Shown here one piece after another: positions 9,459 to 19,800 of a stretch of 64,000 nt of DNA. The DNA comes from Marinoscillum furvescens DSM 4134 (GTDB lineage: Bacteria; Bacteroidota; Bacteroidia; Cytophagales; Cyclobacteriaceae). A program made the position numbers and the translations under genes. The stretch is from NCBI RefSeq assembly GCF_003386095.1, contig NZ_QREG01000010.1:25499-89498 (forward strand), given 5' to 3'. The notes beneath the pieces were generated by a model. The model was not told where the DNA came from. It ran no database searches and saw only the letters and a program-made list of their open reading frames with translations. Numbering within the stretch: the stretch's first letter is position 1; each line of letters opens with the position of its first letter.

Positions 9459-10627
9459 CTAAAGGTATTGGTAAAATTCTTTTTCAGGTGGTCATTACTT
9501 CCTGAAACCTCTTCATCGTAAAACTTAAAGTACCATTTTCCATTTAATTCATCTCTTAAAATCATGTTAGGAACGTTCCTTTTGTATTTTGCCACTTTGT
9601 CAATTAATGACAGGTACAAAGCGTTACCGGCTTGATCACTTGGCTCTATATCGGCACTATAGGCATCACCATAGATGTCCGTGAATCTTCCTTGAGCAGA
9701 TGATCCGGTGTTTTGAGAAATCCATTCATTCCATGCCCATATAAAGACAAAGGAGGGGTTGGTCTTATTGACGAAATGCCACTGCTGGTCCCAATAAGTT
9801 CCGCCGGTATATCCAGTTTGGTATCTTCCTATCCTTCCAGCCTGCTCACTTGGGTTAGCATCATTGAGCATCACTTGCTTTTGTGTGGCGGCACATACAG
9901 ACATTTCTTCAGGCCAATCATTGGCTTCAAAAAAATCTTGAGTGGTACCACTGCCTACATTTTGCTTGTAAGACCACATATTTTCTATGTCCGTGCTATT
10001 GAGAAGACCCCACATCTTCACCACATTAAGGTTGGTGTATATTCCCGTGGTTGGTATAGGGTTGAGTTGTTTAGTTACATGTACGAGTGGTTTGCCTTCA
10101 TATTCGAAAAAGATATTCTGGTTGTATGTGGCCGTGTTCGTATATACTTCGTTGTAGAATTTCTGAACCCCTGCATCCTTTTGCACAAAAAACACAATCT
10201 GGGGTGAGTAGTAACCCAATGCCAGCCTTTGAGTATAGCGGAGACACACGGCTTTGGCACCATCCCAAATTTTCGATTGCTCACCGTTGGTCAAATCTAA
10301 GGCGATATAGTCTACACCAGCATCGTAAAGCAGGTCAGCGTGATTATCAATAACTGTATTGTTGGGGGTACTCGGGTTGTCGCTGATCATCATGGTGTAG
10401 TCATTCAATGAGCCTACTACCGACGGGTCACCCCACCAATGATCCACTGGATAGGGGCCAAATTGGTTGCCGGGATTTCTGGACTTATCATGGTAATAGA
10501 ATCCTCCCCCTTTAAAATAGTCATGCCATACGCTATAGCCTATACCGACTATTTTGTTTTTCTGCTGTGCACTACAGTGCACAATAATTGCCATGACTAG
10601 CATGGTGAAAATGCTGTAATTTTTCAT
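9425..10627 (-). CDS. GH71/99-like glycosidase, reading frame broken before its C-terminal repeats
   Basis: This 400-residue frame starts with a signal peptide (cleavage near CSAQQ) and is a GH71/99-like barrel. Visible marks are IVGIGYSVWHDYFKGGG, DHWWGDPSVVG, LLYDAGVDYIALDLTN, and VFIWAWNEW near residue 295 with the candidate catalytic Glu. After KKNFTNTFSG the frame leaves the repeat sequence and stops within about 10 residues. The true C-terminus (VCBS-like repeats and T9SS tail, 8523-9458) continues in another frame. As it stands the product would have its catalytic domain but no T9SS anchor. It lacks the CBM9-like tail of its two relatives in this operon. Confidence 0.75.
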   Translation of the reverse strand: MKNYSIFTMLVMAIIVHCSAQQKNKIVGIGYSVWHDYFKGGGFYYHDKSRNPGNQFGPYPVDHWWGDPSVVGSLNDYTMMISDNPSTPNNTVIDNHADLLYDAGVDYIALDLTNGEQSKIWDGAKAVCLRYTQRLALGYYSPQIVFFVQKDAGVQKFYNEVYTNTATYNQNIFFEYEGKPLVHVTKQLNPIPTTGIYTNLNVVKMWGLLNSTDIENMWSYKQNVGSGTTQDFFEANDWPEEMSVCAATQKQVMLNDANPSEQAGRIGRYQTGYTGGTYWDQQWHFVNKTNPSFVFIWAWNEWISQNTGSSAQGRFTDIYGDAYSADIEPSDQAGNALYLSLIDKVAKYKRNVPNMILRDELNGKWYFKFYDEEVSGSNDHLKKNFTNTFSGHQAPITSRL

Positions 10628-10680
10628 GTTTGTAGTTAATTATTGGATTGAATTAAAATTCTGGTTCGGTCAATAAGGGT

Positions 10681-12513
10681 TTAGTTAATCGGCCAGTCTC
10701 GAATGTAGTAGCCATCCATTGTGGTTAGCTCTATGTTGCGAATGGCGATATTTCCTTTAGACGAAGAAGGAGTGATTCTTAGCCTGTCCAGATTGCTTTT
10801 CGGCGATAATTCAACTGAATATGCATGCCAAGATTCATCATGAATCGGAGCAAATGCTGATACGTTTTCAGAGATGTATTCTTTGTCTCCACGAGCTTTC
10901 CAAGCTACTTTCCCTTGTCCTGAGCTGGAAGATTTCATCTCAAACGTCAACTTGTATTGACCTGATACATTGGGGGTATATACCGTTTCGATGGATGGGT
11001 TTGAGCCTTTTGAGGCGATGAGAATGGATCCATCACCTACGGCTATTTCTGTATCTTCTGAACCTATCCAGGCATCAGCGACATTCCCGCCATAGTTTTC
11101 GTTTTTTTGTGGAAGTAAGATGCCTGCCTCAGCTGTATGTTCGTCGAGTAGTCTGGCCATTTCCTTCACCTTATCGTGCATTTCTTCGGCAAGATTATTC
11201 TTTTCACTTATGTCATTATCAAGATTGTATAGCTCATAGCGATGCTCCTGATTGGGTCCATCGAAGTAAAATTTGTAAAACCTCCAGGGACCCTGTCGCA
11301 TGGAGACGTTCGCTCTGTTGCCGGTAGCAACCACATTGTGGCAAAAGGTGGAGTAAATCGGTGCTCTTTCGTAGGTTTCTCCTTTTAGTGCGGGCACGAA
11401 ACTTTGACCATCAGTAACCAGACCTTGTGGAAATGGGAGGTTTACCAATTCCAATACGGTAGCATAATGGTCTACGGTAGAAGTGATTACATCTGAAGTG
11501 GTACCTGCTTTAGTCATACCAGGCACGTTTACGATCAGTGGTACCCGAACACCACCTTCATAGTTGTTTCCTTTTCCTGCCCGAAGTGGATAATTGTTAG
11601 TCGGTATGGTTCCCTCAGGGCCGTCATACATATTGCCACCATTATCTGAGGTAAATACGATGATCGTGTTTTCGTCTAAACCTAATTCTTCCAATTTGGA
11701 AGTAAGTCGGCCTATGTTGGTGTCCATGGTCTCGATCATAGCACCCATAATGGCCGACCGCTGAACATGGGTGTCACTGAGTTTGTTTTTGTACTTTTCG
11801 ATAAGCTCTTCCTTGGCTTGAAATGGAGCATGTACATCATAGTACCATAGACAAAGCAGGAATGGTTCTTCTCGCTTATTTTCTACAAATTTTAGAGCTT
11901 CATCAGTGAGTACGTCCGATACGTGTGTGCCTTCCGGAACTACTGGTAGTGTTTCGCAATTCCATGGAGAAAAGAATCCTCCAGGGCCGGGAGGACCTGG
12001 ATGTTCTCTGCCTCCTACTACCAGGTCAAATCCTTGATTTTCAGGTAGGTATGGATCTCTTCCCAGATGCCATTTGCCCATAAAAGCGGTAGCGTAGCCA
12101 TCCTCCTTCATTACTTCTGCAAATGTCAGGTAGTCATTGGGTAGCCTGGTTCTTGTCTGAGGCGTGGCTGTCTTATGAATAGGTGAAGACTTTGATGTTT
12201 CCTTCGGGTTCAGTTCTACTTTCTTCAAGTGTCCTGTGGGAGTTGTAAAACGCAATCTCCCGGGCTCTTGTCCGGTTAGGATACTCGCTCGGGTAGGTGA
12301 GCATAGTGGGCTGGCCGTGTAGGCATTTGTGAATTTTACTCCTTTGGCGGCTAGCGCATCGATGTTGGGGGTTTCGTAAAAGTCAGAACCCATACAGGAC
12401 AAATCCATCCAACCCAAGTCATCTGCCAGGATAAAAATGACATTTGGCTTTTTCTTTTCTTTACAGCTTACAAGCGTAGATATGATACAGATAAACAGCA
12501 GTACTTTTTTCAT
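10681..12513 (-). CDS. Family S1 sulfatase lipoprotein with C-terminal jelly-roll module
   Basis: This 610-residue protein has a lipobox ending TLVSC (Cys17). The catalytic part (about 20-470) begins PNVIFILADDLGWMDL, with the formylglycine Cys71 in CSPTR and FTSDNGGNMYDG for the second metal site. Residues about 485-600 form a beta-sandwich-like module (AWIGSEDTEIAVGD ... NIAIRNIEL). The same module occurs in the sulfatase at 40613, and the two proteins are clear paralogues along their length. The module may bind the sugar chain. The gene lies 24 bp downstream of the 1282-aa fusion gene and is co-transcribed with it. Confidence 0.94.
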   Translation of the reverse strand: MKKVLLFICIISTLVSCKEKKKPNVIFILADDLGWMDLSCMGSDFYETPNIDALAAKGVKFTNAYTASPLCSPTRASILTGQEPGRLRFTTPTGHLKKVELNPKETSKSSPIHKTATPQTRTRLPNDYLTFAEVMKEDGYATAFMGKWHLGRDPYLPENQGFDLVVGGREHPGPPGPGGFFSPWNCETLPVVPEGTHVSDVLTDEALKFVENKREEPFLLCLWYYDVHAPFQAKEELIEKYKNKLSDTHVQRSAIMGAMIETMDTNIGRLTSKLEELGLDENTIIVFTSDNGGNMYDGPEGTIPTNNYPLRAGKGNNYEGGVRVPLIVNVPGMTKAGTTSDVITSTVDHYATVLELVNLPFPQGLVTDGQSFVPALKGETYERAPIYSTFCHNVVATGNRANVSMRQGPWRFYKFYFDGPNQEHRYELYNLDNDISEKNNLAEEMHDKVKEMARLLDEHTAEAGILLPQKNENYGGNVADAWIGSEDTEIAVGDGSILIASKGSNPSIETVYTPNVSGQYKLTFEMKSSSSGQGKVAWKARGDKEYISENVSAFAPIHDESWHAYSVELSPKSNLDRLRITPSSSKGNIAIRNIELTTMDGYYIRDWPIN

Positions 12514-12537
12514 TGTTCTAATGCTTTTTTTTGATTT

Positions 12538-15500
12538 TTATTCTGTGAAACGGTAGTTGAATCTTCTGTCAGGAGCACTGTCTCCATCGTTGAAGAAAGA
12601 AGAAATGTTTTTGAGATTTTGAGGGTTGTCTACCCAATGAAAGTCAAAGGATGCGCTCTCATTTCCAATGAGATTTCTCGGCACCTTTATCATCAATTGA
12701 TTAGAATCTGACCGGTAGTCCAGCTCTCCGATAGTCTTCCACTTTCCTTTGTGGTATTTCTTGATGGTTGTTTTCGAATCGTTAACCAGGGAATGATTGA
12801 TCAGTAAATCATACCCTTCCCAGCCCGTTTTGCTATCCTGATCTGAGTCGATGAAGAGTAGCATCCAGTTGTTGTCAGTATAGTTGGTCAACGCGATGCT
12901 GGTTTCTGCATAGAAATAGATGGCGTCCATATCTCTTGCTACCTTCAATTTCGTAATGTCATTGCGACCTGAAGTCATAGTATAGGGGCCTGAGCTGCCC
13001 ACACCAGGACTGTTACGGTGCTCTGTATCGTGGATGTGGTCATAGTACGTGCAAGACACTTCATCCCACTGTGCAAAACCACCATCCAGGTCTATAGACT
13101 TCATTTTTCCGGCTTCAACAGATGGAGATACCCCTTTGTACTTGCGAATGTTATTGACGAGCTGATAGTAGTAATTGTCTGTATGTCCACCTTTCATGGG
13201 TTCGATATCACGACTAAACTCCTGATTATACTGATCTATGAAGTAATTGTCACCAACCTTTAGCGGTTTGCCTGCCTTTCCAAGATGAGCTCCGGGGTAG
13301 AAATTCCATTTGAGTAGGTTCTCGTTGACAGGTTCTTTCAATTGCTGTTTTCCGGCAGACCATTCGTTCCACCCTGTAACGAAGACAAACTCAGGGTCTA
13401 CCTCGATTGCATGGTCCCACTGCTCCTGAAAGAAGAGCCCCCGGTCCGTAACCGGGGTGAGGTCGTATTTATTGGTTTCAGGTTGATGAAATTGATAAAA
13501 ACTCCTTCCAATGTTGGAAAGAGGGTGTTGGGCGGCTGCCACCGGAACGTGCTCTGGACTGCCAATGCTGTCTGTCCACCCAATGGTTTGTGGGTAATGG
13601 TCAATCCACGGCCATTCGTCTTTTCCGTCATCATACCATGGCAGGGAAGTCCAGGCCCAACTTTGTTTTAATGTGAAGAATTTCTGAATATCCTCTGAAA
13701 AGACCACATCATTGATTTTATTTCGGCTGGGTTGCTCATGCCACCCGTAGAGTAGGAGGGGTTTGCCTTTCCACATAAACCACAAGTCCGGATACATACC
13801 CTTTTCGTAAAACTCTGTCCAAAGCGTATTCACCGAGATTTCACTTCCCAAAAATGCAATATCAGGTGTTTTTTCTCCTGCAGCTCTCATCTCTCGCCAC
13901 GCTTCACATAAGGGGATATAAGCCTCAGGGTATGTCTTGTTATTGGTAGCGTCTATGATGATCACATCTACTCCTGCATCTGAGAGCATTCTGGCATGTT
14001 TTTTATGAACCCATTTTTCCGAGTTTAGGTAGTAGCCAAGCTCAGGCTCCCCCCAAAAATGACTTCCATTTCCCCATTGCGGGTTATCTGGGTTTGCAGC
14101 TTTGATCTTGGTAACATCATATGGGCCCGAACCTCCTGTTTTTGTATGAGTGAGAAAATAGAACATGCCCACATAGCGGTCTTTAGCGGTTTTTTCTTGT
14201 GGGTCTGTTGTGAGCGTTCTTCCTAGTGCATCCGTAGCTACCCAAGTGTCGGGTTTCAAGGTCCTGTAAGTTTGGGACTCCTCGCTAGGGTCTATTTCCC
14301 CAATAAAATTCACCTGGTCCCAGTGATCAATGCCAAGCAGGGGCTTGTACTGATCAAAAACCGCATCTTCGTTTTTACGATCTGCGGCCTGAAATACGTA
14401 CCATACAGGTTTAACACCACCCGGATCTTCTTCATCGTCTGGAAATCTTCTTAATCCGATTCTGAGCCCTCCCTCGCGTCTGTTATCGAACCAGTTGTGC
14501 CACTGAAAACCATCGATTCCGTCAAGGTTTTTTAGCTTCTTCCAGGTATATGCAAAACCGGCAGCTTGTTCTTTTAGGTCTTGTTCCGAATAGGTTCTTG
14601 AATTGGTTCCATTTTCCGAAAGCCACAGAGTTCGCTTATGCTTGCCCTTGTACAGGGCACGCGGCTGCTTGATCCAGGCATCAATGACCTCAATGTTTTT
14701 AAACGTGATAAGAGGGGTGTTAAACGTAAAGTCCACTTTTTGATCTAGCCAGGTCTTCGGTTCAAATAAGGATTCTGGGTAGGGGTGATGCGCCAGCGCC
14801 CATTCAAAATCTCCTTCAGCCTCCGTGTAGTCCAAAAGAATTTCCATCAGGTTTTTGGATGGGTAGAACTTCTCATCAATGGTCCAGGCCCAATAATGTG
14901 TGAGGGTGATAAAGACTTCTGAATGTGGATTGTATGTACGGGCAATGTTGTAGCACATGCGCATAGATTTTATATAAGTGTCCATGAAGATCAACTCTGT
15001 TTTTTCTCCCATATTGGTCCAAACCCAACCTGCATCCACCTCATTGTGCATTATCCAGTGATTGATTCGTCCATACTTTTTGTCTTCACGACTATATCTG
15101 TTTGCTAAAAAATCGAGTGCGGCTGCATAGCATTCCACACTTTCCGGAGTAGTCATATTAGGCATGCTGTAAATCCCCGATGGGTGCATGTCAGGATGTT
15201 GGAGTAGTTTCCCAATTTTAGGATCAGGGCAATCTTCAGCACTGGAAACGAGGAGTATGGCTGCAGTGATAATATTTTTTTCGGCTGTTAACCGAAATGT
15301 GTGGTCCATTTTCTCTACTTGTTTGGTGTCAAAGTACCAGCTTTTACCTTGATAAGTATGTTTGATCCTGTCAGCTGCAGGTTCGGTAAACATGAAGCGG
15401 GTAAACCAGATATTCACTGTCGCACTAGTAATGTCCAGTTTTTCAAGGTCTTCGGTATGTCCACGGCCTATGCTAAATCCACCCAATCCTTTCTTGCTTG

Positions 15501-16386
15501 TGGCCTTTTCCTTTGGAAGGTTATATTTCGATACTATTTTATCCGCATATCGGGCATGAGATGCGATCACCAAAGAGTCGCCTGATTTTTCAAAAACTGC
15601 CCATTTGGAAAGCAGCCGATCATAATTTGTCAATTCGGATTTACTGAAACGATCTAGGGTAATTTCAAATTCTCCATTTTTAATAGGGGTCCATGAACGA
15701 AATTCGGAGGTTTCGGTAATATCCATGGATGGAGAAATCTCACATAAAAATGTTGGATTCACTGAAGTGACCTTACCACTTATAGCAATGGTCTTTGACC
15801 TAACACTGACAAAGCTAACCTCCGATTCATAGTCGGACGAGAGGTAGTTCTTAATATGCAGTTCCATTCGAGCCTCCTTTCTTCTTTTCTCTTCTCTGGT
15901 TCGAGCTATATCCTTTTCACGTTCAGACATCACTCGTAGCCTTAAATTTCTAATCTGAAGGTTGATGTCTTTTTTCCTTCCAAAATCCAACCTTAAAAAG
16001 TCACCAGCCTGCCCCCAGTCTTTTATGGCATCAGTCAAATCGATCGAATGACTTACCCACCCTTCGGTTGCACTGATTTTACCTGAAGACATAGTTCTAC
16101 CTTCACCAATATCAGGCCCGAAATATATTTGTATATGATCCAGACCTTTAGGGCAGAAGTACTCAAAAGCCAAGACCGTCTCCTGGTTCTGGCGGGTGCT
16201 TCGTAATGGTTGAGTTAGAACATAAGGGTCATACCCAGTAGTAAGGACTTGATAGACTCCCTGATTCAATTCTATCTGTAGTTGATTAGTATTTTGCAGA
16301 TCGAAGCTCATGTCCGTTTGAGCGAAGACTAGTCTAGATGTAAACAAAATTGCAAATAACGTGAACCAAAAAATTATAATTTTCAT
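12538..16386 (-). CDS. DUF5722 module fused to a GH71/99-like glycosidase and CBM9-like domain
   Basis: This 1282-residue secreted protein has a signal peptide ending VFAQ. Residues about 25-300 are beta-rich with a charged helical linker. About 300-690 is a DUF5722-type barrel (GGFSIGRGHTEDLE, HNEVDAGWVW, WLSENGTNSR, WHNWFDNRREGGLRIG). From about 712 (DTWVATDALGR) a complete GH71/99-like barrel follows, with WNEW near 1008. About 1098-1282 is a CBM9-like sandwich ending DGDSAPDRRFNYRF. The C-terminal 570 residues are homologous over their whole length to the neighbouring 584-aa enzyme, so this is a natural fusion of two enzymes. Glu residues in HNEVD and SENGT are candidate DUF5722 catalytic residues. 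It leads the operon behind an operator at 16456-16471. Confidence 0.8.
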   Translation of the reverse strand: MKIIIFWFTLFAILFTSRLVFAQTDMSFDLQNTNQLQIELNQGVYQVLTTGYDPYVLTQPLRSTRQNQETVLAFEYFCPKGLDHIQIYFGPDIGEGRTMSSGKISATEGWVSHSIDLTDAIKDWGQAGDFLRLDFGRKKDINLQIRNLRLRVMSEREKDIARTREEKRRKEARMELHIKNYLSSDYESEVSFVSVRSKTIAISGKVTSVNPTFLCEISPSMDITETSEFRSWTPIKNGEFEITLDRFSKSELTNYDRLLSKWAVFEKSGDSLVIASHARYADKIVSKYNLPKEKATSKKGLGGFSIGRGHTEDLEKLDITSATVNIWFTRFMFTEPAADRIKHTYQGKSWYFDTKQVEKMDHTFRLTAEKNIITAAILLVSSAEDCPDPKIGKLLQHPDMHPSGIYSMPNMTTPESVECYAAALDFLANRYSREDKKYGRINHWIMHNEVDAGWVWTNMGEKTELIFMDTYIKSMRMCYNIARTYNPHSEVFITLTHYWAWTIDEKFYPSKNLMEILLDYTEAEGDFEWALAHHPYPESLFEPKTWLDQKVDFTFNTPLITFKNIEVIDAWIKQPRALYKGKHKRTLWLSENGTNSRTYSEQDLKEQAAGFAYTWKKLKNLDGIDGFQWHNWFDNRREGGLRIGLRRFPDDEEDPGGVKPVWYVFQAADRKNEDAVFDQYKPLLGIDHWDQVNFIGEIDPSEESQTYRTLKPDTWVATDALGRTLTTDPQEKTAKDRYVGMFYFLTHTKTGGSGPYDVTKIKAANPDNPQWGNGSHFWGEPELGYYLNSEKWVHKKHARMLSDAGVDVIIIDATNNKTYPEAYIPLCEAWREMRAAGEKTPDIAFLGSEISVNTLWTEFYEKGMYPDLWFMWKGKPLLLYGWHEQPSRNKINDVVFSEDIQKFFTLKQSWAWTSLPWYDDGKDEWPWIDHYPQTIGWTDSIGSPEHVPVAAAQHPLSNIGRSFYQFHQPETNKYDLTPVTDRGLFFQEQWDHAIEVDPEFVFVTGWNEWSAGKQQLKEPVNENLLKWNFYPGAHLGKAGKPLKVGDNYFIDQYNQEFSRDIEPMKGGHTDNYYYQLVNNIRKYKGVSPSVEAGKMKSIDLDGGFAQWDEVSCTYYDHIHDTEHRNSPGVGSSGPYTMTSGRNDITKLKVARDMDAIYFYAETSIALTNYTDNNWMLLFIDSDQDSKTGWEGYDLLINHSLVNDSKTTIKKYHKGKWKTIGELDYRSDSNQLMIKVPRNLIGNESASFDFHWVDNPQNLKNISSFFNDGDSAPDRRFNYRFTE

Positions 16387-16455
16387 CTATGTAGGTATTA
16401 TTCTTAAACTGTTTTTTTGATATGAAGTAAAAATGGCGGATCTAAATAGTTTTCG

Positions 16456-16471
16456 CATCCCGTACCTACCT
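16456..16471 (-). promoter_or_regulatory. Putative shared operator, copy 2
   Basis: In the direction of the 1282-aa enzyme gene it reads AGGTAGGTACGGGATG, ending 69 bp before the start codon. It agrees with the SusC-facing copy at 13 of 16 positions. It has the same half-site spacing and is followed by a similar A-rich segment (CGAAAAC). Confidence 0.6.
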
Positions 16472-16752
16472 AACAGGAGTTTAAGCACGAATAGGAGAAG
16501 TTTTGGTCAAGGGGATAAGATCTGCCCACAAATAGAAGTAAGAACCCTTATCTGAAACGCAAGAATTTGATGCGTCTAAGTCGCACTGGTGATAACTTGA
16601 TTGGCGTGTTTATTAGTAATCTTTTGATAAATAATAGCCAATTGATTTTATTTCAATTTATGACGCTATCAATTCAACCTGCTGTTTGGTGATAATTATT
16701 TCAATAAACAGAAGTAAAACCGTGTATATTTATAATTATGTCATCATCCGGC

Positions 16753-16768
16753 AGGTAGGGGCAGGATG
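16753..16768 (+). promoter_or_regulatory. Putative shared operator, copy 3
   Basis: AGGTAGGGGCAGGATG lies 103 bp before the first SusC gene and is followed by AAAACGTTTG, a possible -7 region. The 10-bp direct repeat (AGGTAG/AGGATG) is most visible in this copy. Confidence 0.65.
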
Positions 16769-16871
16769 AAAACGTTTGGGCCCTTCACTAGAATTAAGCT
16801 TGATTTTAACCCGGGCAATTGGCTGGGTGTCTCAAAGATGTACTATTAACTACCAACTTAAATTTTAAATC

Positions 16872-19800
16872 ATGGGAAAAAATTACAGGATTTTATTCCT
16901 ACTTGGATTGATGCTGTGTCTGAAGGGATACAGTCAGGAGGTCCAGGTTAAAGGTAAAGTGACCTCTTCTTCTGGAGAGGAACTGCCCGGGGTTACTGTT
17001 ATCGTGGAAAACAAGACTGGGGATGGGGCCACATCAGGAACTATAACTGATATAAACGGTAGCTACAGCCTAAAGGCTGATGTAGGATCAATATTACAAT
17101 TTTCATTTGTTGGCTTTCTATCAAAAAGTATTGAGGTTAAATCTCAAACAAACATTGATGTAACACTAGAAGAAGATTTACAGCAATTGAATGAAGTAGT
17201 GGTTGTGGGCTATGGCGAACAGAAGAAGAAAACAGTTGTCGGTGCTATTGAGTCTATTTCTACGGATAAAATAGTTACATCTCCTACCAGCAACTTACAA
17301 TCGGGTTTGGCTGGGAAGATTCCGGGAATGACTATCCAAATTAAGGATGGCGAACTCGGGTCTGAAAATGTACAGATGCTCATCAGGGGGCAGGCGACAT
17401 TGAATAATTCAGCGCCCCTTGTTCTCGTAGATAACGTAGAGCGTAGCATGAACAATTTGGATCCTTATGAAATAGAGTCTATATCTGTTCTAAAAGATGC
17501 TTCTGCTACTGCCATTTTCGGGGTAAGAGGAGCCAACGGTGTAATTCTCATCACAACAAAGAAAGGGACGCCAGGTAAAGCGAAAGTGACGGCCAATGTA
17601 AACTATTCGTTGCAAGCGCCTACAAGATTGCCTCAACCATTGGATGCGGTAAGCTATATGACTTTAAGAAATGAAGTTATTGAACAGCACAATGACGCAA
17701 CCGGCCAATCCAATCCATTGGAATTTGGTGAGGACGTGTTTCAGGCTTATGAAAACAATATTCTTCCTGAGTACTATGTAGATCGTAACTTTTATGATGA
17801 GTTTTTACATGACTATGTACCAATGCTTCGTAGCAATGTGAACATAAGCGGGGGTAGTGATAAAGTAAAATACTTTACGAGTATTGGATACCTGAGTCAG
17901 GGAGGGCCATTTAAAACAGAAAAATGGGATGAGTACAATTATGACAATGAGCAACGTCTGAATCGCCTGACTTACCGTGCAAACATTGATTTTCAAGTTA
18001 CAAAAGGCCTAAAAGCGTGGTTGAACTTATCCGGTTTCTTACAGGATAAAAATGATCCAATTGTTTTTGGAGCTAACCAATCAGCGGCTACTACTGCTTC
18101 TTTCTATTTTCTTCAAATGGCCTCATTTGCAGATATACCAGCTATTTCTTATCCGGACCTAAACAGTTTGGGGCAAGTGGTGAGTGTAGCGGGGCAGGAT
18201 CGAACACCCTATGGTAACCTCAACAGAACCGGGTACAGAGTGACAACCACTAATTCATTAAATACTTCTATAGGTCTTGAACAAAACTTAAACGCCTTAA
18301 CTAAAGGACTAAGTGCCAGGGTGCTTGTTTCCTATGATGCGAATGCTTCGCATATCAGAGGTTTCAGAAGAACTTACCTGACCTATAATGCTTCTATTGA
18401 TGACACTGGTGGAGAGTCTGTTGTTAATTACACTCCGGCGGCCGGAGCGGATATTGAGTTGGTTCCTGTTTTAACCCAGGGACATGGCTCAAACTTTGAC
18501 ATGCAGTCTTCGCTAAACTATAAGCGTAGTTTCGGAATTCATGATGTGACGGGGCAATTCATGTATCTGCAGAGTCAGCGAACCACTAATATTCAGGTTC
18601 CTTTTAACTATGTAGGACTTGTGGGTAGGATGACCTATGGATACGATAGTAGGTATCTGGCTGAAATGAACTTTGGTATGAATGGATCTGAGCAATTTGC
18701 CAAGGGCAGACGCTTCGGGTTTTTCCCTTCAGTATCACTGGGATGGGTTCTCAGTGAGGAAGGTTTCATGAAGAACCAGTCGCTCGTCGAATTTCTTAAA
18801 GTACGGGGATCTTATGGTATAGTAGGTAACGATAAAATATCAAATAGTCGATTTCTTTATGTAGGAGACTGGACACAAGGTCAAGGTAATTATTTCGCGG
18901 GTCTGGGAGGTGTTCCTGGTTTGCCAAATCCCGTATATCAAAGAACAATACCCAATGAATTGGTGACATGGGAAGAGGCTGCTAAAACTAATATTGGATT
19001 AGATCTCAATCTTAGAGGTGGCATTCGGTTAGATGCAGATGTTTTCTATGAGAAAAGAAATTCCATTCTTATTAATAATAGCCCAATTCCCTCAGGAATG
19101 TTTGGTCAGCAGGGACTTCCTCCATTAAACGAAGGGGTAATGGAGAACAAAGGTTTTGAAGTTGCCTTAGGTTATGATTCCAAATTAGGTCAGAACGGAA
19201 GATTCTCAACCACATTCACAACCTCCTTTGCGCGTAACAAGGTAATCAACTACAATGAGGTGGCATTGGATGCAGACTTTGCATATCGATATCGTGTTGA
19301 AGGGTATTCAAGAGGTACGGCGTTTGGTTACCACAACCTTGGTTACTTTGAAAGTCAGGAAGAGATTGATGGCTGGGCCGATCAGTCAGGCCTAGGAGGA
19401 GTTGTTCGCCCCGGAGATTTGAAATATGAAGATTTAAATGGCGATGGCATCATAGATGTACGTGATCAGAAGCCTATGGATTATCCTAATGTTCCAGAGT
19501 TGAACCTGTCCTATAGTTTGTCGGCTAACTATAAGGGTTTTGATATGAGCCTTTTATTCCACGGAGTGACTAATTACTCCTTTGATATATCAGGTAGAGG
19601 GGTTTACGATTGGAATGGAAATGCGTATGGTAACTACAAAAACTATTTTGAACACCACCAACAAGCATGGTCAGAAGAGCGAAGAGCCAATGGAGAGAAA
19701 ATTGTATATCCAAGGTTGCACTTCGATGGTGTCTCGGTGAGTAAGCAGCCGAGCGACTACTGGATTCAGAATCTGTGGTTTGTTCGCTTACGAAACATTG

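Larger units (their letters stand above)
16387..16871. promoter_or_regulatory. Divergent promoter region between the minus-strand enzyme operon and the SusCD operon
   Basis: This 485-bp AT-rich stretch has no credible gene. It holds two copies of the shared operator, one facing each way (16456-16471 toward the fusion enzyme, 16753-16768 toward SusC). Three bases after the SusC-facing copy, AACGTTTG at 16771 matches the Bacteroidota -7 consensus TAnnTTTG at six of eight positions if read strictly, including all of the conserved TTTG. I could not fix a -33 element. Confidence 0.6.

Noticed and set aside
9440..9470. Programmed ribosomal frameshift joining the GH71/99 domain to its C-terminal repeats
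   Set aside because: A -1 shift reads straight into TAG and there is no convincing slippery heptamer or structure; a one-base deletion or sequencing error explains it better.
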